A DNA stretch of 64,000 bases from Cymbomonas tetramitiformis. Taxonomy: Eukaryota; Chlorophyta; Pyramimonadophyceae; Pyramimonadales; Pyramimonadaceae. Positions 43,327 to 56,350 of the stretch are shown in pieces (position 1 is the stretch's first letter; each line of letters starts with the position of its first letter). The DNA lies in contig LGRX02012548.1 of the NCBI GenBank assembly GCA_001247695.2, positions 1-64,000 of the forward strand, read 5' to 3'. The notes below the pieces were generated by a model. It did no database searches, was not told the origin of the DNA, and saw nothing but the letters and a program-made list of their open reading frames with translations. The position numbers and the translations under genes are program-made.

Positions 43327-46300
43327 TGGTGGATTACTGGATGGAATGCTCACCGGAGCTATATGTGAAATATACCCAGCAACTCATTTTGTAATGAGAT
43401 TATCATGGAATTACAATAATCCCTAAACTTAATATATCATGCTAGATGTATTCAGTGCATGGTATGCTGACAATCTTGCATGATGAAATGTATAGGATAT
43501 TGTAATATCCACAACATATCCTACTGTAAAGTGTGTAAAAGTGAACACACACACTTACAAAAGTACTAATCAGCAGTGTTGTGCATTACACACATACACT
43601 TGCAAAAGTACTAATCAGCAATGTTGTGCATTACACACACACACTGGCATTCATTATACATATTGACATTCACTGACTCAGAGTGAATATATCAATTATA
43701 ATGTATACATAATGTGGATAACATCCAACAAACACATGTGCGTGTTGGATGTCAGTGATGGCGATAGTAATGGTAAACAGGATAAGACAACATGTTGTAG
43801 GGCTGGATGGAGAATATCTCCAGACCCGAAGGCAATAACAGTGTTCATAATGCAGCTGGTAACTGCTGAACACGGTTCATACCATCTTCACTATCGCTGG
43901 AGCAACACCAATATCTACATTGCATTCTGACAGTTGATACAGATCTGATCACTTCACATGCATGTACCAACTCAGATCAGCAATCACAAATGAACTGACA
44001 AAAGGTGGTTGTGGACATATACACACACAAACATTGTGTTGTGTAAAAACTGCTTAGATTGTATCTAGCAGTGTCCAGATATATTTGAACACAGAGATAT
44101 CACTTGATATACTCTTTGTGTATAGCCAAATATATCTTAGGATCTGACACAACTGTAAATCCACTTACAGTTGATATATCTTAAATATCATCAGGGAGTG
44201 CATTTGCCTCCATGGGTTTCAATCAGAAAAATCCACATTTTGATCAACTATACATGTTGATTTTTTGAGATATTCATTGTTGTGCCATGAAAAATATCAT
44301 GTGCAAAAGTGAAGTATGTTGCAGTAATTCTGTAGCTTGCAACATACACATACACAGAGATATGATATATATCTTATCCGAAAAATGGCTAAAAAAGGCT
44401 GTAAAATCGGTGAAAAACGTTGGCGATAAATTTCAAAACTGAAATTTCGACCTCATTTTATTTCAAATTATGATTTTATACCTATTGAGGTATGTAAAAA
44501 TCATAATGACCATGGTCATATCTCGTGTAACACCCTAGATATTAGGTGTGTAATATATAGGGGTGAACATATTGGTTGTAACGAGAAATCGGTCAAAATA
44601 CAATACGTGTAATCTTTTGCAAATTCGGGATTGATTTTTTTTGCTATAATGGATATTTACCTATCAAATAACAATCCCTGAATGACATAACACGTGTAAC
44701 ACCCTGTAACACCCTAATAATCGAATGTGTGTGTCAGGGGTGTAACGTACCCTCTGAAAATCACTTAACATTCAGTTAGGTATTGAATGCAGTTTTGCTT
44801 AAAAACCTTTGCAAAAAATTTATACTGCTTATTTTTTACCTATTTTAGGGTTACTGATATCATGTAACACCATAATCATAATATTGGGTGAAAGGGCCAC
44901 TGTAACCACATATGCCCTAAATGCCACCTATTTTTTGGATACACTTTGTGTTTGGCAAATATATATCATGCTGTAATCGGCACAGACATGATTATATATC
45001 GGGCAACAACCCAAGAACTGTTGGGCAACAACCCTGAAACTGTATGAGCTACTTGCAAGCTATAAGCTATAAGCTGTAAGCTATGAGCTATAAGGTATAT
45101 AGGCAACTGACTGCCTATGTGTTCACACTTCCTCAAGGGGGAAGAAGGTGGATAGGATTACACACATATCCATTTTATATTCCGATCTGGTGATTTCTGA
45201 TGGATTGCTTTTGATAAAACCACTGCATCCACAAGTAACGTTGAAATCTGTACAACGTTAAATCCCACATCACTAATAAAGTGTAAACCCAGATGGGAAA
45301 CTATATCCCAATGACTATAAGTTGACTCTTGCTCAACATTTACATTATCGAGTAAGTTTGGAATGCTGAACTATATACATAACATATAACCTGATACCAT
45401 GCTTAATTGCATATTCTGGATCAGAAGATAATAGTTATATAATGTATATTCATATCCCACCTAATACACTTTGGCATTATAGCCGTACATAAGAGTGGGA
45501 AGGACAAGTGCATCGCTGTGAGACTGGTTGATATAGTCCCAGTGCTGAAGGCAGAATTTGGCACCCGAATAACAGCTGATAACTGTTGGGAGACCACCAT
45601 GCAAGACCTTCCAAGTAAGCGTAATTCCTTTGTCCTGAGAAGCAAGTGAATTGTTCATAATATGTTGACATCACGTAAAAGCATTCTGATAAAAACCCTA
45701 TATATTCATACGAGTTGTCATTACCACAAATGACATGGGTTTCGAATCGTTGAAATGAGTATAACTCCGATGCATTCATTGGTACAGAATAGCTGTTGAG
45801 ATTATTCCTCCGGCTGGATTGCAATCATTCACAATCCCTGTACATTCCGGTGACAAAATATTGCACTGGACTGATCACCACATTTGGTTAATCTGTGATA
45901 TATAAGTCACCAGAGAAAGCATCGCAATCAGCACAATGCTGTCTAGACTCACAAAGATGAGTAACCGATATTCTCAGATGTAATAAATAGAGGCACAATG
46001 TGACCTACGCTAAAATCGCGTATGCTCGGGCACTGTATTGTGACCTGCGCTAAGATCGTGTATGCATGGACACAACATGACTCGTGCCAATGACGTGGAC
46101 ATGTTTTATGCCACGACATCACATCTGAAATCAATAAATCACTCAGAGAGAAGGTGTTGACATTGGTGTAGCGCCATTATACATATAGTCAAAGGATCTT
46201 AAAGAAGACACAGTCTCTCCGATATTGACAAACATGGTACATATATATATATATCCATGCTCTCTGATCATATATTGATATCCCATGGCATACGATGATG

Positions 46301-49060
46301 GTAATAGCAAGCCACTTCGCCGCTAGAGGGTAGTGTTGTATATATATACAGCACATGCTTGGGCACTATATGACCCACGCTGATGACGTGGATTCGGGCT
46401 GCATCCCAATAACTGCCATGTACCTTTGGTGCAATGGGCTGCAACCCGAGAACTGCTATCCAGCTTCATAGAAAGCTTCCACGTCATCACATAGAGGTCG
46501 GACCTCTGTTGTATTTGAACGGCGCTTGACAACCGCCTAGCAATACACTTCCTTGAGGGGGGAAGATGATAAGCTAGAAATACAACTAAAACCCAAATAA
46601 ATAATAAAGACAAATAATAAAACAAATATAAGTTGCATCATTGTTTTTGTTTTGGTAAGCCTGACTATATATAGTCAAACCATGCAGAACTCCATGAAGT
46701 TGACACATATATGTATCAAACATTTCTAAGGTCATCAGCCATGACATACATATGAGCTTGATTTTGAAGACCTAGACATTGTATACATCCAGTCTAGCAT
46801 GTATCCAGACTAGAATTGTATATTGACACGGTGCAAGCACTATTGCCTCTGCCACCGATGATCATTGAAAAGGGCAACCATTCCTGATATTTCATACATA
46901 TCATCTGATTGTATCATTAAAGGTGTCAAGAGTACTCAATGCAATATGCAAACTACAGCCTGAGTACAACACCTAGATAGGTCAAAGCCACTGAGCTGAC
47001 CAATGCAGCATAAATGCTAGTTGCCTTGAAGGCTATACAATAAGCCTATTGCCCTTATGTCTTGATATGTATCCGTGTATTGGCATCTCTTTGAGGTAAT
47101 TATACCTACTGAATGAGCCATACCAACCATCTTGTCTTCATTGATCATTACATATCTGATCATATCGCCATTGAGCAATGCCTATTCTGTGAGATTATAT
47201 ATCACGAGGCATTTCATTAGTGCACATTAAACAATTGTAGTGCAACAAAGATCATCAGCTCTTTATCATACCAAAAGGTTGAATTGTTGCCAATTGATTT
47301 TTCAGACACCATTTCTCAAAGGTCTATTCATCATGAAAGACAGAGTCTATGCAACCATGGCTATTCAGCCTCCGACATAGCTGACATAGCTATTTAGCTT
47401 ATGACCCAACCGTTGTTACGCAGCCTCCACGCCATATGGCTAAAAATAGCAAGCAATATCTTCGGTCATTCTTGGGCATAGAGCGATCAAGCACAGCCAA
47501 TCCAGGATGTTTATCCCAACATTCTCCAAGAGTTACTCACGTTTTCCATGTGTCAAATGAAAACACCAACATACCACCCTATGACAGGAGTCATCTCCTT
47601 CAACAAGGGGAAGTGGTTATGCTATAAAAATGACCAGTCTGATCATCATAAAAGTGACAGATTTGAAAAAAATCGATTGAAACTTGTATTGAAAATGACT
47701 ATTCCTTAAGATAAGGTATTGCACCTAAGGGAATAAAGGTTTCATCCTCTGAAATAGGAAAGGAGTTTTTTATTGACTCTAGTTCCTGAATCCAGAATCA
47801 CATAGAAAAAATGTTCTATCCTGTGCATATAAAAAGCACATTAGATTCAGATTCTGAGCATACAAGTGGATTTGAATACACTCAGGTATATACTGAGTTG
47901 CAACTGTCCAAAGTTTCATTCTGACATCACTATCTTATTTGTGGAATAGCATACAATGGTATAAACCATCCACATATATATTGACATCATACTTGTGGAT
48001 CATATCATTCTGGCACATAAGACACGCATGCTTCATTGAGGAATCATGACTCTTTGAAAGCTCATTATGGAATATCTAGAAATTTGTCACCTCGATCAAT
48101 AGGCCACGAAATCTTGGAAAAAGCCAGACCATCGCAATCTTCAGATGGTTTCCAAGCGCGGTTCATCCTCATTCTGGAAAGTGACAGAAGTGTTTTTTAG
48201 TCATAAAACAAGTCACAATTCTATCGGATTGAAATGACACATTCATCATTCATACTTCTTTATCATAACAAGTCTCTGAATAGTGTTTGCCCAAAAGTAA
48301 AATGGGCACCATTGAGATAAGTGATCATGTGCTGAAGAATATACACATATCACTAGGCAATGCCATGTTCTATTCATAATGAAATGACATGTCAGCCATC
48401 CATCAACTACGAAAATACAACTCGTAGTAAGTTGTTGTCATTACGAACACTTCTTGATTGACTTTCCAGTAGCTTCGATACCAAAGTTAACTTCGGTACC
48501 ATCACTGATTTCTTTGTTCATCGTGACAATCATTATCCAGAACCATTGTCTAAGTTGGGTACACTATAGTGACCCTGAACTGACAAAGTATGTGGGCTGC
48601 AACCCAACAACTGCATTTGATATCATCTGGCATTTGCCACATTCAAAATCGTCAGGCATATTGCCAATATGACGTAGAGAGAATCAATGTTCAGATTGAC
48701 ATTGTTACCTCTAAAGCATTCGATGAGTAATCTCAGTCGGATTCTCTATCAAACCATTTTTCACATAACATAATGATTTAAGAATAACATCCTCCATCAC
48801 CATCTGATTGGTTTGATGCATCTCTTTTCGCAAGGGGAGGAAGAATATAGATCCATTCATTTTCATACAGCTGCCACAAATTGATTTACATCATTGTGAT
48901 TTTGCTTGGAAGATTAAAAATCTTATCAAAAGTTCCAGCATCTGTGTATAGCAGCTATAAAGTTGATGACAGGCAAAAAACGCGATTTTCGGCCGATTTG
49001 GGCCAAAAAAATATTTTTTTCAAAATTTCAAATTGCGGTGACCATCAGGATTAATTACGT
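43327..49060. other. AT-rich gene-poor block with decayed repeats
   Basis: No ORF with a recognisable motif was found over 5.7 kb. Visible structure: a 60-bp duplication containing TTGTGCATTACACAC (43541-43640); TGTAACACCCT words at 44524-44745; a GCTATAA run at 45057-45095; TGTGACC.GCGCTAA-type repeats at 45994-46100 and 46354; and a recurring pair made of GGGCTGCAACCCAA.AACTG-like words (about 45000, 46395, 46430, 48594) followed by a purine tract after ACTTCCT (45128, 46551) or CTTTTCGC (48828). The purine tracts resemble LTR-element polypurine tracts, so the block may be decayed LTR elements. Confidence 0.5.
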
Positions 49061-49310
49061 GATATGTGAAACCCCTCAATTCCACGAATCGCTGCACTCC
49101 TCACCCGCGTAATGGTGTAGAACGCCAAAACAAGCTAAAAACAACGGTTTTTTGGCGATTTCACCCTGAAAAAATATTTTTTTTGAAAAATATTTTTCGC
49201 AAAGTCCTTAGAATTCATGCGATTCCACTGCGACCGAAGTCCGATATAGCGATTCCATGGATATCATCGATTATGCATTTCGGCCATCTCACTCGTGCGA
49301 CCGCTCCGTT
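49061..49310. other. No gene recognised
   Basis: AT-rich sequence with a self-complementary AAAAATATTTTT cluster at 49170-49197. The methyltransferase-element tail begins at 49311. Confidence 0.5.
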
Positions 49311-49573
49311 AGGAGTGGACTTTCCCCTGAAACCACGACTACTAAAGCATAATCACACATACAATAGCGTACAGGGGTCTCGTGATTCTTCTGCTCATCA
49401 GCGTAGCAGAAGGGCTTCACCAAGGATCACGCCGCCAACGCTCATCCCGGATTCACCCAACCGCACACAACCGATATCTAAGGCAGGTCTTCAGTCTTCG
49501 TCTTCTCCTTCGAGACTCTGCTTGCCGTAGATCGCGGTTGCACTCGGTCCAAGGGTTATGACCGTAACATCGT
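49311..49573 (-). mobile_element. 3' tail of the methyltransferase retrotransposon, copy A
   Basis: On the minus strand this matches 60828-61085 nearly base for base. Shared words include ACCGAGTGCAACCG, GATATCGGTTGTGTGCGG and GGGGAAAGTCCACTCCTA at the very end. Both copies lose similarity right after CTCCTA, marking the element's 3' end; it may be the LTR or part of it. Confidence 0.75.
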
Positions 49574-50069
49574 TTACTTTCCTGCGCCTCCAAAAGTCAA
49601 GTGCTGGAACAGATGCCGCAGTAGACCCTCTGGAACTGGATACACTGCGTGTGACTTCTGCATCCCCTTCCGATGACCACTCGGTCCCAGTTGTGCAGTA
49701 TCAGGGTGAACTCCTGTTGCACGTCGATGCGAACAAGGAGTCACTGCAGAGCATTGCAGTAAGGGTCCGGGCGGAGGCGAGCTCGTCCATATACACGTAG
49801 GTTTCATGTATCGTTTCCCATACATGCAGTAGGTGCAAGTGAGGGGCGCCGGTAAATGGCTCATTACTGGCCTGAAACGCAGGGCGTCAGGGTAACGGCC
49901 CATCGGGTTCTCCACAAACCAGTGTCGAGGACGGAGATACTCGATGATGTCTAGGGTGCGTTGTACGCACGCGTCCGCTGTGACGAAATCGGGCGGACCT
50001 CCAGTGGTGCGGGCCTGACTGTACTGGGTACAAGGGGGGCTTGCCCATACCACGTCGAAGTACCCTGGG
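49574..50069 (-). pseudogene. Retrotransposon C5-DNA methyltransferase, C-terminal part, copy A
   Basis: Inverted copy of 60332-60827. It begins abruptly at PGYFDVVW, where LTR X abuts, and reads through the catalytic ASPPCT motif (Cys codon 50032-50030), ENP (in WFVENPMGRYP), the TYCMYGKRYMKP...IWTS segment and the C-terminal VYPVPEGLLRHLFQHL to a stop. The frame is open throughout. It differs from copy B at several residues (for example Arg/Gln before HWFVENP, and Thr/Ala in IWTS against IWAS). The S-adenosylmethionine motif (FSGTG) is absent, so this fragment cannot be an enzyme on its own. Confidence 0.8.
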
Positions 50070-50672
50070 TGTTAAGGCGTCTCACAAGCGAGCCTTAAGA
50101 TATAATATGATATGATAAGATAAGGATAAGATAAGGTAGCACGGATGTTATTGAACAGTAACAACTCGTGCATCGTAAGAGCGGGTGATGAGTGCAGTGC
50201 TTCGTCCGAAGATACTGCTGTAGTACAACTCTACCTCATCTATACCGAATGCCTCGCATCTCATAGATGCCACCGCTATTGGGTTGTGAGCCCACGAGGC
50301 ATTGGTTGAACAATTGGTATCGGCTGAACGAATAATGCGTTCGCCATATGATACTCACATGCTTGTTCAGAACATGCTAGAAGCGAAGATGAGTTCTTCT
50401 CCGAACCATTCGGTTCTTCAAGATACCATCTTGCTTTGCCATCTCGAGTCCGACATACTGGCCTCTCGATGACATGTGTCACTCAGGTCTCACCTTGAGT
50501 AAATGACAGATGTTATGACTGTACATGTCATAGCCGACCGTACTGACGACTGTCTGTCATCATAATATATGACATGACTCGACATGACATGACATGACAT
50601 GGTATGACATGTCTGACAGGTATGACATGTATGACATGTATGACACATGTGTCATCGGTCATAACCCTGACA
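50070..50672 (-). repeat. LTR family X, copy 2: 3' LTR of a gag-only element
   Basis: On the minus strand it starts TGTCAGGGTTATGACCGATG and ends CGCCTTAACA. Immediately upstream is a purine-rich stretch (AAGAGGGGAGATC), a good polypurine tract, so this is a 3' LTR. It abuts the methyltransferase fragment with no gap, suggesting the element inserted into it. The 5' partner and target duplication are not visible. Confidence 0.75.
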
Positions 50673-53398
50673 GATCTCCCCTCTTAACCCCTTAGCTGCG
50701 ACACGTTGAGAATTCTCAACAAGGCCTCGAAAATGAGAGCGTGGCTTACCATGAAACTGCATATGCGCGGTTGGCGCATCGAATATTGTAAGGTTTGTGG
50801 GTGCATGGCCCTCGGGCAATCGCAGTAAGCGACCACACCGGACACACCCTGCGCCTTCGGGTACCGTGTGACCTGTGTCGCTTATGAGCTGCATCACTGG
50901 ACTGGGCAGGGTCTCGCGAACTCTATGGTTCTTTGCGTGCCCATAACTCACAGCTAAGTTGGAATACTTTGCTGCAATGGCGGTAGCTTCTTCCACCCCT
51001 GATTTGTGCACCCTCACGTGGTCCCGGATACCTTGTTCCACAGTGATAGGAACTGAGGGGTATCTCCACTCCTCCAAGGCTGCTGTCTCCGAGCTCGAAG
51101 GTTGTGCTGAGGATACTGAACTCGACACTCCCCCTCCTGTCCCTGAGGTCTGCGCTGTACTGGCTCCAGAATGGTTATGCACCGCCAACTGCCATGCCTC
51201 ATCCTCACTCAGCGTTGGATGTAAGGCCTTGGTGTGTTCGTACCACACCAAGTCTGTGTCCTTCGGTGTGGGGGAACGCACTGGCAACGGGTGAGGGGTA
51301 CTCCTCTCCTGCAGCACTGCCCTCTGGGCAGCCATCATAGCTTCCCACCCCTCTTGCTCCCAGTGCACTTCTTCCCCTGCAGCCTTCGCACTGGCTATAG
51401 CCCGCTGTCTCTCCGTAGGCAGACACTCGAAGGCTTGGTCTCTAAGCGCCTTGTCCTTCAACAGGGTTTTTACCGCCATCTCTGGCGTCAGAGAGTGATT
51501 CTCCTCAACCGCTGCAGCCCTAGCCTTTCCCTTCTCCTCAGCTGTGAACTTGCTTCGCTTCCTGGGCTTCTTGGACTTCTTCTTCTTCTTCTTCTTGAAT
51601 CTCCGCCGCCCTCTGCTCCGCTCTTCACTGTCGCCACTGCTGCTGCTGCGGTATCTGCGTTCCCGCTCTGGTGATACTGATTTTTCACTGAACGACGATT
51701 CGCTACCGCTGCTGCTGCTGGGGTCATCCTCAGGGAACCTCTGCTGAGCTGACCGGCTGTTGCTGGGTACTGTCATCAATGATGCTGACTGATCTGACGG
51801 ATCTACAGGGAGCACGGCAAACCTGTTGCTCTGAGTTGGATACTCGTTTGGCTCCAAGGCCCGTGCTCGCTCGAAGTTTATTCCAGCAAAGTGCTTAATT
51901 GGAAGCCCTCCGTTGTGCCTGAGCGCACCATGCCTTAGCATGCGAGAGTACTCCCTCGAGCTCACATGTTTCCTCAGATCCTGCAAGTTTTCCACCGTGG
52001 CAGCGTATAGCTGCATATGGCCATGCCGGGTGCGAGGTTCGGCGTTGAACCGGCGCATGAGGGCCTCCCTAGAGAGCTCTCCTTTCTGGTTGCTGCCACC
52101 AGTTGCAGCCTGACTGGAGTGCTCCTCTGTGACCCAGCACTCTCCCCGCTATGGTCACTCCAGACGGAGTTGACATCTTCCGTCCACCTTAGCACTCTCA
52201 CCTTCTGGTCTGGCTCCTTTCTGCGATGGACTCTGCCAAGAACGGCCTGTTCCGACAGCCTTCCTGAATCCTTCGGTTGACGTTTTGTCGATGGTCGGGA
52301 TGATGAACTGGCTGCTGGTGCAGAGGTTGAGCTGGCAGTTGCAACTGGTTCCGAGTTGTGGACAGGCAAGTCCCCAGGCTGTAGCCCGTGTCTCTCCCTC
52401 AGCTGTCTGATCGTGTGTGTTCCCGCCTGCAATCGAGACCCTTGTGCTTCCAGTGCAGTTATCAATTCTGGACTGGCTAAGTCACCTGTCTCTGGCATTG
52501 GAGCTGGAGGATTGCCAGGTGTTGGCAATTGTGGGAACACGTCTGTGTAGCTGGGTTGAGCAACAACATGGTCCGCTGGCGCGGCGCCAGCGTGAGCCGC
52601 TGGGGCAACGCCTGCGTGGGCTGCTGGGACAGCGCCTGCGTGCACAGCCGGGGTAACACCTGCCTGAGCCGCTGGGACAGCGCCTGAGTGGGCTACGGGG
52701 GCAGCGCTTGCGTGGGCCGCTGGGGCAGCGCCTGCGTGCACAGCCGGGATAGTGCCTGCGTGGGCTGTTGGGGCAGCGCCTGCGTGAGCGGCTGGGGCGA
52801 CGCTTGCGTGAGCGGCTGGGGCAGCGCTTGCGTGGGCCGCTGGGGCAGAACCTGCATGGCCCGCTGAAGCAACATTTACTGCTGGCTGTGCTGGTGGCAC
52901 ATCCACAGCAGCTGGAGAGCTAGCTGCTCGTGGCGCTCGCTCAGTCGTCGCTTGTGCTAGTCGCCGCAACATCCCGACGCTTGCCGCCCGTTCTTCAGTC
53001 GTCGGCCCCCTTGGCGTTGCCACCGCTACGCTGGCCCCTGTCGCTGGTGTCGCAGAAAATTGGCCAGGGCCTCCGGCGGCCCCTGTTGCCATGGGGACCC
53101 GATCCCCCATCGTCGGGCAAGACACCGCTGCGCTGGCCTCTGTCACTGACGTCGCAGAAAATTGGCCAGGGCCTCCGGCGGCCCCTGTTGCCATGGGGAC
53201 CCGATTCCCCATCGTCGGGCAAGACACCGCTGCGCTGGCCTCTGTTGCTGATGTCGCAGAAAATTGGCCAGGGCCTCCGGCGGCCCCTGTTGCCATGGGG
53301 ACCCGATCCCCCATCGTCGGGCAAGACACCGCTGCGCTGACCTCTGTTACTGACGTCGCAGAAAATTGGCAGGCCTCCGGCGGCCCCTGCTGACACAT
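50652..53398 (-). pseudogene. Gag-like repeat-rich ORF of the LTR-X element (TR-GAG type), one frameshift
   Basis: Two overlapping frames (53398-51974 and 52110-50652) meet at about 52085-52110, where a one-base change would join them. The N-terminal frame holds a 34-residue repeat (102-bp DNA unit) and an 8-residue repeat of AHAGAAPA type. The second frame holds an RS/acidic stretch, a run of nine Lys-Lys-rich residues (RRRFKKKKKKKSKKPRKR), a helical region (LTPEMAVKTLLKDKALRDQAFECLP) and a C-x2-C pair (GCVRCGRLL). The stop lies 20 bp inside the 3' LTR. There is no protease, RT or integrase between it and the LTR. It is not recognised as a known family by me; position next to tract and LTR suggests a non-autonomous element coding only for a Gag-like, nucleic-acid-binding protein. 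Confidence 0.6.
52560..52870 (-). repeat. 24-bp coding minisatellite, about twelve copies
   Basis: Encodes tandem octapeptides of the type AHAGAAPA within the Gag-like ORF. Units vary by substitution but keep the frame. Confidence 0.85.
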
Positions 53399-53457
53399 GG
53401 GGAACGATCCCCCATCGTCGGCAAAGACACGTCAAGGCTGGCCTCCTCGTTCACGAC
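53052..53457 (-). repeat. 102-bp coding minisatellite, about four copies
   Basis: GCAGAAAATTGGCCAGGGCC recurs at 53052, 53154, 53256 and (diverged) 53358 and 53457. Each unit encodes 34 residues with GQFSATS and AAVSCPTMGDRVP. Confidence 0.93.
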
Positions 53458-54010
53458 GTCGCGGAAAAAATGGGCCGGCCTCCGGGCGCCCCCTCGCACG
53501 CTGGGACTTAATCCCCCCCATCTTTGGGCATGGTAGGCGCAGGTCCCGAAGTCAATAACGACAAAATCGCTGGTCGGGGAGCACCGCCCTCAAGTGTAAC
53601 GTCAGTAAAGAACACCCAGGAGATACTGCGCAGAAACCAGCGTTGAGCTGTGAAGCCAGCGGCAAGGGTCCTTATTGGCGTTGGTTCTCCTCCCCCATAG
53701 ATCCTGCAGGGTTGACAGGGCCCGGGTGCAAGGGTGCCTGTCCAGAAGCAGCAATGAAAGCAGGTGTGGAGGAAGGCTGCACCGGTTCAGGTGTGAAGGC
53801 ACCGAAGGGAACCGGTGACACGGGTCTCACTGCAACGGAAGCAACCGGCATGCGCACCATACCATGTCCGTCCATAAGCTGACGGATATGGATACAGCCG
53901 TCGCGCTACATAAGACCCTACATATGGCCAGCCGTCGCTGGTCGCCTGGTCATATGCCCGTCCGGCGGCAGCCTTCCACAAAGCCTGTCCCACCCATGAC
54001 TCGCGGTTCA
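53458..54010. other. Probable 5' part of the Gag-like element; no start found
   Basis: Degraded sequence between the coding repeats and the satellite. A minus-strand stretch (53875-53672) is Pro/Val-rich like the Gag-like ORF but is broken by stops. No 5' LTR is visible, so the element is truncated here. Confidence 0.4.
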
Positions 54011-55232
54011 CCACTTGGCCGCTGATTCGCAACCGCAGATGAAGCAGCATAAGGCACGGCGCCGGGGAGAGCGCCGCACGCGCCACGCGCCTGATTCGGC
54101 GCGGAGCGGAGCAGCCTCCCCGCACCCTTTGTCCCTGGATCCTATGGTCCCGGCATGCCCACTATGCACCTATCTACCGTACGCGCACCCTCGCGCATCC
54201 CTCCCCACCCACGACCTGCAGCGCCGCTGCTCACCCTTTGGCTGCTGATTCGCAACCGCAGATGAAGCAGCATTAGGCACAGCGCCGGGGAGAGCGCCGC
54301 ACGCGCCACGCGCCTGATTCGGCGCGGAGCGGAGCAGCCTCCCCGCACCCTTTGCCCCTGGGTCCTATATATGGTCCTTGCGTGCACACTATGCACCTAC
54401 CTACCGTACGCGCACCCTCGCGCATCCCTCCCCACCCACGACCTGCAGCGCCGCTGCTCACCCTTTGGCCGCTGATTCGCAACCGCAGATGAAGCAGCAT
54501 TAGGCACAGCGCCAGGGAGAGCGCCGCACGCGCCACGCGCCTGATTCGACGCGGAGCGGAGCAGCCTCCCCGCACCCTCTGCCCCTGGGTCCTATGGTCC
54601 TTGCGTGCAGACTATGCACCTATCTACCGTACGCGCACCCTCGCGCATCCCTCCCCACCCACGACCGCAGCGCCGCTGCTCACCCTTTGGCCGCTGATTC
54701 GCAACCGCAGATGAAGCAGCATAAGGCACAGCGCCGGGGAGAGCGCCGCACGCGCCACGCGCCTGATTCGGCGCGGAGCGGAGCAGCCTCCCCGCACCCT
54801 TTGTCCCTGGGTCCTATGGTCCTTGCGTGCCCACTATGCACCTATCTACCGTACGCGCACCCTCGCGCATCCCTCCCCACCCACGACCTGCAGCGCCGCT
54901 GCTCACCCTTTGGCTGCTGATTCGCAACCGCAGATGAAGCAGCATTAGGCACAGCGCCGGGGAGAGCGCCGCACGCGCCACGCGCCTGATTCGGCGCGGA
55001 GCGGAGCAGCCTCCCCGCACCCTTTGCCCCTGGGTCCTATGGTCCTTGCGTGCACACTATGCACCTATCTACCGTACGCGCACCCTCGCGCATCCCTCCC
55101 CACCCACGACCTGCAGCGCCGCTGCTCACCCTTTGGCCGCTGATTCGCAACCGCAGATGAAGCAGCATTAGGCACAGCGCCAGGGAGAGCGCCGCACGCG
55201 CCACGCGCCTGATTCGACGCGGAGCGGAGCAG
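54011..55232. repeat. 222-bp satellite, six copies in a three-unit higher-order arrangement
   Basis: GCTGATTCGCAACCGCAG marks units at about 54021, 54244, 54471, 54693, 54915 and 55138. Variant positions repeat every three units: units 1 and 4 have CATAAGGCAC; 2 and 5 CATTAGGCAC with GCCGGGGAG; 3 and 6 CATTAGGCAC with GCCAGGGAG and GATTCGACG. The higher-order period is 672 bp. Confidence 0.95.
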
Positions 55233-55819
55233 CGTTTTTGTAGCTACCCCCTACCATTTTGGTAGCTACCCGGGTTTGTAGCTTAGCTACAAAAGCTACC
55301 GGGGTGATCCGTTTTGTAGCTATAGCTACAAAAGCTACCGGGGTGATCCGTTTTGTAGCTATAGCTACAAAAGCTGCCGGGTTGGCCCATTTTGTAGCTG
55401 GCTACAAAATTCACGAAAACGAATTTTCGAGCTGTTGGAACCACAAACGAATGACACCGCACATAAATCATAGTACATTTTTATTGAACTAAGAGTACCG
55501 CCTACCGCGCAGATGGCATGTAATACGAATATATTAGACAGTTGTATGGAGGATGCCAAGAAATTAATGCTATCAAACTATCATGCATACTAACTAGCAC
55601 GAGGCAAACGTGCAGGCATTTCAGATCGGTCGAAAAGATTAGCAAACACAAATTAGACTCTTAAAACACAATAGCATAATTAATACCATCCATACTAGGT
55701 TGCTAGTTTCTAGTCTAAGGGTTCGACGACCCGTGGGCGATAAGAAAACACGAGCACAGAGCACAGATCCAAAATAATTCCAAACATGTTTCCTGCAGCA
55801 CACGAGCGTCGACTTAGTC

Positions 55820-56350
55820 AGGACGTTGGGGAACGAACCCAATACGGACAAACCTATTGCTGTTGGCATTTCGCCCTCGATTGGGAGTTTACACGGAAGA
55901 CGTTTAAAAAAACAGCGAAACAGTAAACAGGGAAATAGGTTGAGTAATTCTGAAGTAAACCTGCGAATTTCTAAAATAAACAAGCGAATATCATTTTTGC
56001 AAGACTGGAAATTACAGCATGCCACCAGCAACGTTACTGGCGACATCAGAAGGAGCCCGGCGTAAAAAAAGAAACCTGCAAAAAAACGATACGCTAGTCA
56101 GTAAAGATGTTGGGACTCGAACCCAAACCGTCGGGCTGTAAATAAGCCCGCCGGTCTCCAAGCACCCCTATCTTCAGCGAGTTTAGTAGAGCTGGAAAGA
56201 TGCCGCCAGCAACGTTGCTGGCGGCTTCAGAAAATGCACAACATAGTGGCAACCTGCGAAAAATAATGATGCCCGGAGGAGATGTTGGGAATTGAACCCA
56301 TACTGTCAGGCTGCGAAGAAGCCCGACGGTCTCCGAGCATCCCTACAACG
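55820..56350 (-). repeat. tRNA-like repeats with B-box sequences
   Basis: Three related segments on the minus strand contain GGGTTCGAGTCCCAACATC (about 56102-56120), GGGTTCAATTCCCAACATC (about 56283) and a decayed GGGTTCGTTCCCCAAC (about 55825). The first two are preceded by a good anticodon-like hairpin (TCGGGCT...AGCCTGA in the second). Folding gives an acceptor and T arm but no D arm and only about 63 nt. These are best described as tRNA-derived repeats within a duplicated unit of about 178 bp. Confidence 0.5.

Noticed and set aside
51234..51674. Plus-strand ORF with a Leu/Phe-rich end.
   Set aside because: Antisense shadow of the Lys/Ser/Arg-rich Gag-like ORF on the minus strand.
56102..56345. 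Two genuine tRNA genes.
   Set aside because: The T arm and B box are good, but there is no D arm, length is about 63 nt and position 33 of the loop is not U. Called tRNA-like repeats instead.
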